Origin: Hofstenia miamia
Lineage: Eukaryota > Xenacoelomorpha > Acoela > Hofsteniidae
Reading direction: 5' to 3'
Assembly: GCA_900660155.1 (NCBI GenBank)
Contig: CABFPE010000006.1
Span: forward strand, 2,424,077-2,488,076
Length of the DNA stretch: 64,000 nt
Positions 58,646-64,000 of the stretch are shown here, piece after piece. How positions within the stretch are numbered: the stretch's first letter is position 1; each line of letters starts with the position of its first letter. The notes under the pieces are model-generated. The model was given only the letters and a program-made list of their open reading frames with translations. It did not search any database and was not told where the DNA came from. A program made the translations under genes and the position numbers.

Positions 58646-60599
58646 AAAGAGCTGTGTTGAATAATTGAAGAGGAGGCACAGGGATCACGCGAATAAATTT
58701 CATGATTCAGTTATCAGTCTTTCTGGAAGTAATCCAGTACATTTCTCCTTCACTACAAAGCTTAGTGTCTTTGAATTTTATCACTGACCGATAAGCAGAT
58801 TGGAAAATTCCAGAAATGCTTAACACATGTACACTACAACAGAAAATTAATGAATGCTTATCTATACAACGTTCATATCCTATAGAACTAATTATTGCGA
58901 GTGTCAAAATAACTACTGTTAATCTTAATACAATTAAAGGAATTTTTCTTAGATTTTTAAAAATGAAGATATTATTAATTTTTAGATTATATTAATATTC
59001 TCAGGTCCCGAATCAAAGACTAAATATTCTTCGGTTATTTTTTTGGTAAATTTACAAACTTTTGAACGCAATTTGACGCATGTTACCGAATTTGAATATC
59101 TCGATCTGTGCTTTCCCATTTTTTAGATTCTCTATACATTCTATACCCATTAAAAAATAAAAATTTCACCAAAAAAAATATAACTTAAATATTAGAAATT
59201 TCAGTTTTTAGGCATATTAGTAGAAATATCACATATTAAAAATCTTTTTGATTGAATTTGCAAACGGGAAGTTAAAATAATATCTTTAATAAAAATACTT
59301 ACTAATTTCTTCTTTGAATACTGCGACATCAGCCAAAATGTCTCAGTTTCCAAAAAATGGAGTTTGATGACTTAACTACGATAAGATAAAGTAAATTAAG
59401 AAGCAAATTAGTTAATCTCACTTATGAATAAGTCTTTAAGTATATGCTCGAGAAGATCATTCGAATTTTTAAATTACAGATTTCCACTCGAAAGCTTCAT
59501 AAATGGAGAACAATTGCGAGCACAATCTTAAAATTGAGAAATGTAAACAGACATAAGGTTCTTCTGGTAATACTTTTGGCTTAAAAATCTATTTTGATAT
59601 AAAGTGAAGATCAATTATTGAAGGTTTTCCTTACACGAAATTGTCCTGCTAATCAAAGCATCATATCTTAAATAATTGGAGATTCAATAATGAAAAACAA
59701 GTTTTCTTTATGTTATTATTTTTTATATTCTTAGCACTAAAGAAGTGGTTTTTGATGTTTTTGGAACTTTCCGACAATGAAAAAATATATCTCCATAGTA
59801 GCTGTTTTCAATAAAACATCTATGAAGTAAAAAATTAATTTGACAGTGTAAATTAAAAAGATACTTTGAAAGCCTCTAGAAAATATTAACAACCCTCCTC
59901 GAATGCAGCATAGCACTCTAAGTTTTCATTTTGATGACGTATACTAATATTACATCACCTTTAATCTACACTACTGAAAAGTTCCAAACCAAATTGTGAT
60001 TATTTTTGAAACATTTATACATTAAATAGAATTTATTTTCAAATTTTTAAAACTCATTAAGGAGCAACATTTGGTTAAAATTTTGTGTAGAACTTGTATA
60101 ATTGTTTGACTAACAGAGCATACACAGCAAGCTTAAATGATTTCAATACACCAAGGAAAGATTAATGTTCAAAAACAAATTCGTGAAAATGGCTTTGTTG
60201 ATAAATGTAGACTATAGATATTATAGCACAACTGATATTGCAGTCTTTAAAGTTCTTGAATATCATAGCTTTAGAAAAACCCAATTTATTTTAGCCCTTG
60301 ATATTTAATTAAATCTTCAGAAAAATGAGCACATTCAAAATTAGAAAGCAGACTATTCACCAAAACCCATATTTTTCTTAATAGAAGCCTTAGAAATCTA
60401 AGAATTTTTCAATTTACAGTACCGTTTGCTCTTCTTTCATGTACAAAAAAGTATGAAATTATGTAAACGCACATCAACACTTTGCTTGCTTAATTACTCG
60501 TTTACTAATAAACAACAGAATTATATCCACACTTAATCGGGTTGAAAATTAATATGTTGTCGTAAAATCTGATTTTTCCTTTGTACTATCTTCCATCAA
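58643..60599. other. AT-rich spacer
   Basis: No supported feature; minus-strand ORF 58707-58907 is unremarkable. Confidence 0.45.
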
Positions 60600-60968
60600 T
60601 CCATTTATTAATTCGGAAGTTAAATGCATTAATGAAAAAATTAATTTTGAAATTTTGTCCTATAGCATATTATGCGCTTACAAATCCTAATGCCTGAAGT
60701 GATCAGATCTGAGTACTAATGTTCAGTATGAGAGTTATGAAGCTGAACATGGTCCTTTCGAAAGCCTTTAGGTTAAAACCAAACTAAGTAAAAAATTTAA
60801 ACATGCTCTTCTAATTAACCTGACATATTGCCCCAAAAAGATCTATCGTAATGAATTTATTGGTTTTAAAATTACGGAGATTCAAAACGTATTAAAGCAA
60901 AACCTCACTAATTTTATATTATTGGTTATCTAAATATCAACTACTTATAAAATAAATGCATAGACTCA

Positions 60969-61301
60969 TTGTGTATGGAGACAAATCTAGAGGTAGTGAA
61001 TACTTCTGTTCCCACCAGAGAAAAATGTTTTATAGACTATATAATATCAAATACGGAAGAAATTAAATATAGTACATATGCGTTTGATTCGTATTCAGAT
61101 CACAATCTTTGCTTATACGTAACAAGTGAAATTGGAGTTGCAACTAAGAGGAAATGTATTTATTCAGGTAGCTTTGTTGGATTTGATGAAAAGGCCTTTG
61201 TTGGATTACTAGATAATGTAGCATGGGAGTATATATTCACATTACATAATCCAAACGAAATGTTTGAATTTATAATCAAAGAACAAAGAAAAGATACATA
61301 A
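60969..61301 (+). pseudogene. LINE endonuclease, C-terminal part
   Basis: The frame reads LEVVNTSVPTREKCFIDYII, then YAFDSYSDHNLCLYVTSEIG. The S-D-H triad motif is the conserved end of APE-type endonucleases (catalytic Asp-His). Upstream the domain is broken; the expected GDFNINYL block is visible only as scattered residues near 60930. A stop at 61299-61301 separates it from the RT frame. Confidence 0.75.
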
Positions 61302-61429
61302 AGGTCGGTAAATACTGTTCTTATGACCGATATACAAAACCACTGCAAATTGAAAAGAAGGCTTTGCAATAATTCATTAAAGATCATTCAGAAGTAAAAG
61401 CTGTTTATTATAATGAGATAAAATCGGCA

Positions 61430-62710
61430 TTGGCAAAATACAAGAAACTCCACATCAATCAACAAAGAATGAGATTTTATGAAAGTTTAATACAGGCTAA
61501 GAATAAGTGGAAGTACATCAATAGATTTCTAAACAAAGAGAAAGGAATTTCCTCCGATATTAAGAGCATAGATGTAGAGAGTATGACGTGTAGAGACGAA
61601 AGAGATATTGCTAACCATTTCAACATTACTTTTAAGAAACTAGGTACATACAAAGACAAAGAGGTACCTTACAAAAATAAAATAGAGAACGTAATGTCAT
61701 CTTTCAGCTTTCGGTATATAAGAAGATATAAACTAAATATGTTCATCAAAAAAGAGGATCCCAACACATCATGTGGAGGAGGTAATATCCCAATATTTAT
61801 CATTAAAAAATACATAAAATACTTCGAAGAATATCTTCTGTTCGCGTGCAACTACGCCGTTCATGTCTCAAAATTCCCTGATATTCTAAAGAAATCGGAT
61901 GTAACACCAATTTTCAAAAAAGGAGACCCGTCAAATTGGATAAATTATCGACCGATTTCAGTAACCAGTCCATTCTCTAAAATTCTAAAAAGATTGCTAT
62001 GCATACAAATAAATAAGTATTTAAAGGAATACAACATATTGTCTCCTAACAAGTTTGGATTTCGGGAAGGCTATAGTACAACCGACGCTTTGCTCAATTT
62101 GACAGAAACAACCAGATTTAACCTAAATAAGAATATCACACGCAGCATAGCTCTAATCAATATGAGTAAAGCCTTTGATAATAATAACTATGATATTTTG
62201 GATAACAAATTATCACACTATGGTTTTAACTTAGAAGCACGAAACCTAATACTTAGTTTCCTTAACAATAGAAGGCAAAGAGTCAAAATAGGGAATGTAT
62301 ATTCCAATTATCTGACAACAAATAAAAGTGTGCCCCAAGGCACTGTAATGGGCCCTATTCTCTTTACATTATACATAAATGATTTATGCGATACTGTTAA
62401 AGAAGTTGATATACTGCAATATGCAGATGACACTTGCATATGTAGAGGTGATAATCCATATATCGCTACAGAAAAGCTTGAGAATAGACTTAAGGATATC
62501 AAAATATATTTCCATGAAAACAGACTTACTATGAATAATGAGAAAACTCAGTTTATTATATTTTCCCCAAATTCTACAAAAACATTGGCAAACAAAATAT
62601 CATTAGGTGTCTCAAAAGAATGTCCATCAATACCAAACTCCACCAGCATAAAATATTTGGGCATTGAAATTGACAATGATTTCTCCTTTAAAAAATTTCG
62701 TAACCTCTAA
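61430..62710 (+). CDS. LINE reverse transcriptase ORF (426 codons)
   Basis: The longest ORF in the window. RT blocks by residue: DVTPIFKKGDPSNWINYRPI (157-176), LSPNKFGFREGYSTTDALL (about 204-222), INMSKAFD (243-250, motif A), VPQGTVMGPILFTLYINDL (301-319, motif B and beyond) and QYADDTCICRG (330-340, motif C, both Asp present). Motif A normally has Asp where residue 244 is Asn, so catalysis is probably lost although the frame is open. The frame begins within the ORF2 linker, at a GCAAAATAC... start assigned to an upstream in-frame TTG, not a natural ATG start. It ends in the thumb region after GIEIDNDFSFKKF, where a frameshift moves the C-terminus to another frame. Confidence 0.85.
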   Translation: MAKYKKLHINQQRMRFYESLIQAKNKWKYINRFLNKEKGISSDIKSIDVESMTCRDERDIANHFNITFKKLGTYKDKEVPYKNKIENVMSSFSFRYIRRYKLNMFIKKEDPNTSCGGGNIPIFIIKKYIKYFEEYLLFACNYAVHVSKFPDILKKSDVTPIFKKGDPSNWINYRPISVTSPFSKILKRLLCIQINKYLKEYNILSPNKFGFREGYSTTDALLNLTETTRFNLNKNITRSIALINMSKAFDNNNYDILDNKLSHYGFNLEARNLILSFLNNRRQRVKIGNVYSNYLTTNKSVPQGTVMGPILFTLYINDLCDTVKEVDILQYADDTCICRGDNPYIATEKLENRLKDIKIYFHENRLTMNNEKTQFIIFSPNSTKTLANKISLGVSKECPSIPNSTSIKYLGIEIDNDFSFKKFRNL

Positions 62711-63241
62711 AGTGAAAAGTATGTCCGCTGGGGTACAATGTCTTCGACAACTTCGAAATTTCACCCAGAGCAAGCAAGTATTATACGCCCTTGTAATGAG
62801 CCATTTCATTTATGCATGTGCCCTACTGAATCATTTGAGCACAAACAACCACCAATGCATAAAATTTTTATCTGGTCTATTTCTGCCTTGTTCAACATTA
62901 ACAAACAACTAATTGGTGCTAAGCTTCAAAATCTACAAATATTATCTTCTTTGTATCATGCTAAATACACAAATCTGGTAATATTGTTTAAACACCTACA
63001 CAATTTATCAAGTTCTTCAAAATCTTTCAACAAATTTGTAAAATTCAATCATCGCTCAAGAACTTGCATCAACAATGTTAAGATCAACACACAAGCATGG
63101 AACACATCATTCTTGTCATCCATCATAAGATCATGGAATAGATTACCATCTAACATAAGATCAATCACAAATATAAGAAAATTCAGGAGAATGCTTAAAC
63201 AAAATCTATTAGCTAACCAATACCAATTTGTAACATTTTAA
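62664..63241 (+). pseudogene. LINE ORF2 C-terminus, frameshifted
   Basis: The thumb continues as KVKSMSAGVQCLRQLRNFTQ and LYALVMSHFIYACALLN in the frame 62664-62912. It then shifts to the frame 62738-63241, which carries FNHRSRTCINNVKINTQAWN, SWNRLPSNIRSITNIRKFRR and a TAA at 63239-63241. The R-T-x-x-x-x-x-x-W-N-x-L-P block is the usual end of CR1-like ORF2. The 19.4-19.9-kb copy has the same blocks (RSKTCINNEKIK; GPNIKSFKRLLKR). Confidence 0.8.
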
Positions 63242-63475
63242 AAATTTAATACATGGCGAAACATATAGGGATATTATTTTAACTTGGAAATATATTGTGT
63301 ATGTATTTTTAAGTGTGTGTATTTTAATATTTAATGTAGTGTAGCTTGTCTGTATTATTACATGTGTATATTTATAGTTTTGTAAATAATTGTATATATG
63401 TTTATATTGTACAGATTTTGCAAAATTTGTAAAATGCGCAGGTGAATGTACATATCAGATAAATAAATGCTATTG

Positions 63476-64000
63476 AAGTATTTATGTTACATAAAAGACG
63501 GAAATGGTCTTAAAACTTTGGTCCAAGCCCAGTCCCGCCCACGAAAGCTTATTCTCAGCCACATTCCGATCCATTCGGGCAGCTGCATCAAGAGTGCAGA
63601 TATTGATTCTGAACATGGAGGCCTGAAAATGGAAAGAAACCATTTCTCTATATACTTAACAAAGTATTTGTGATAGTAGTTTGGGAGATGTGGAAGGTAA
63701 TTTTCACTAGCTAAAATTCAAACCATTTCAGCTTCTTCCTATACAGTATAGGGGGCGAATATTTTTAAAAAAATTAATATACTCTTATTTTGAAGTAATG
63801 AGTGTTGATCGTGATTTTTCATTGATTGCATGAGCCAAGATCAATTCAAGATTATTTCTAAATATATGTTCGTTTTGATTTCAACAAGGTTTGTGAGAAT
63901 TTGATATAAATTTAAACCTATCAGAAACACATTTGGAAAATTTCTAGAAAATATATAAGCAATGCTTCTTCCATTTTCCGCTCTAGTCTGCTTGTTTTTA
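63476..64000. other. spacer with GC-richer island
   Basis: 63510-63620 is clearly GC-richer (GGTCCAAGCCCAGTCCCGCC) within an ORF 63467-63673 that has no recognised motif. It could be an element remnant. Confidence 0.4.

Larger units (their letters stand above)
60600..63475 (+). mobile_element. CR1/L2-like LINE, best-preserved copy
   Basis: A plus-strand LINE with a damaged endonuclease part (about 60600-61310), nearly intact RT (61430-62710), C-terminus (62664-63241) and a 3' UTR ending AGATAAATAAATG at about 63470. It is the same family as the 16.6-20.1-kb copy: RNECLIDYFITN there, REKCFIDYIISNT here, with matching RT and C-terminal blocks. Its ORF1 is not visible, so the copy is 5'-truncated. 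Confidence 0.85.

Noticed and set aside
1-64000. tRNA, rRNA or snRNA genes
   Set aside because: No A/B-box pair, cloverleaf or rRNA signature was seen on either strand by reading; a tRNA and RNA-family model scan would settle it.

Overview
The window is AT-rich eukaryotic DNA with no operons, no bacterial-type gene density and three N-gaps, two of them inside (TA)n tracts and one after a G-run. The element content (CR1/L2-like LINEs with an esterase-type ORF1, mariner and Tc1 transposases, a piggyBac-like element, many short hAT-like MITEs, a Ty3/gypsy-type fossil and a Penelope-type hammerhead motif) points to an animal, most likely an invertebrate. The species cannot be named from the sequence.

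Layout. 0-6 kb: a possible last exon at the left edge, then AT-rich spacer with a decayed hAT-like repeat holding a nested MITE. 6-9.4 kb: a piggyBac-like element split by a 236-bp MITE with perfect 8-bp target-site duplications, then a 5'-truncated LINE. 10.9 kb: another hAT-like MITE. 13-15.1 kb: a convincing last coding exon of an unidentified host gene, followed by a decayed gypsy-type pol. 16.3-20.1 kb: a LINE with remnants of ORF1 (SGNH/esterase-like) and ORF2 (2A-like motif, endonuclease, RT). 21-24.4 kb: the second copy of the 3.9-kb repeat, a palindromic MITE, and a dispersed repeat carrying an unrecognised reading frame. 25.6-30.6 kb: a different LINE and mariner scraps. 33.9-39.7 kb: LINE scraps, an unassigned ORF, a MITE with internal covarying palindromes, a good candidate internal exon on the minus strand and a mariner scrap. 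43.9-48.1 kb: hammerhead motif, second copy of the 24-kb repeat, a Tc1-like element with IR/DR-like direct repeats, and a minus-strand LINE. 50.5-51.7 kb: a gag-like fossil and an exon-like ORF. 55-56.7 kb: a purine-rich block and a 479-bp MITE. 57.3-58.6 kb: a nearly complete mariner inside a (TA)n tract. 60.6-63.5 kb: the best-preserved LINE, same family as the 17-kb copy.

Host coding content is small: two exon candidates with sound frame and splice or stop context (12985-13161 +, 38250-38407 -), plus weaker ones at 2-220, 20310-20378, 35965-36396 and 51563-51742. The window reads as intron or intergenic DNA of one or more large genes, filled by old mobile elements. No self-contained new biological system was found. 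The most novel-looking items are the dispersed repeat pair at 24 kb and 44.6 kb with a shared unrecognised reading frame, the palindromic MITEs at 23.6 and 36.9 kb, and the hammerhead motif at 43.9 kb.
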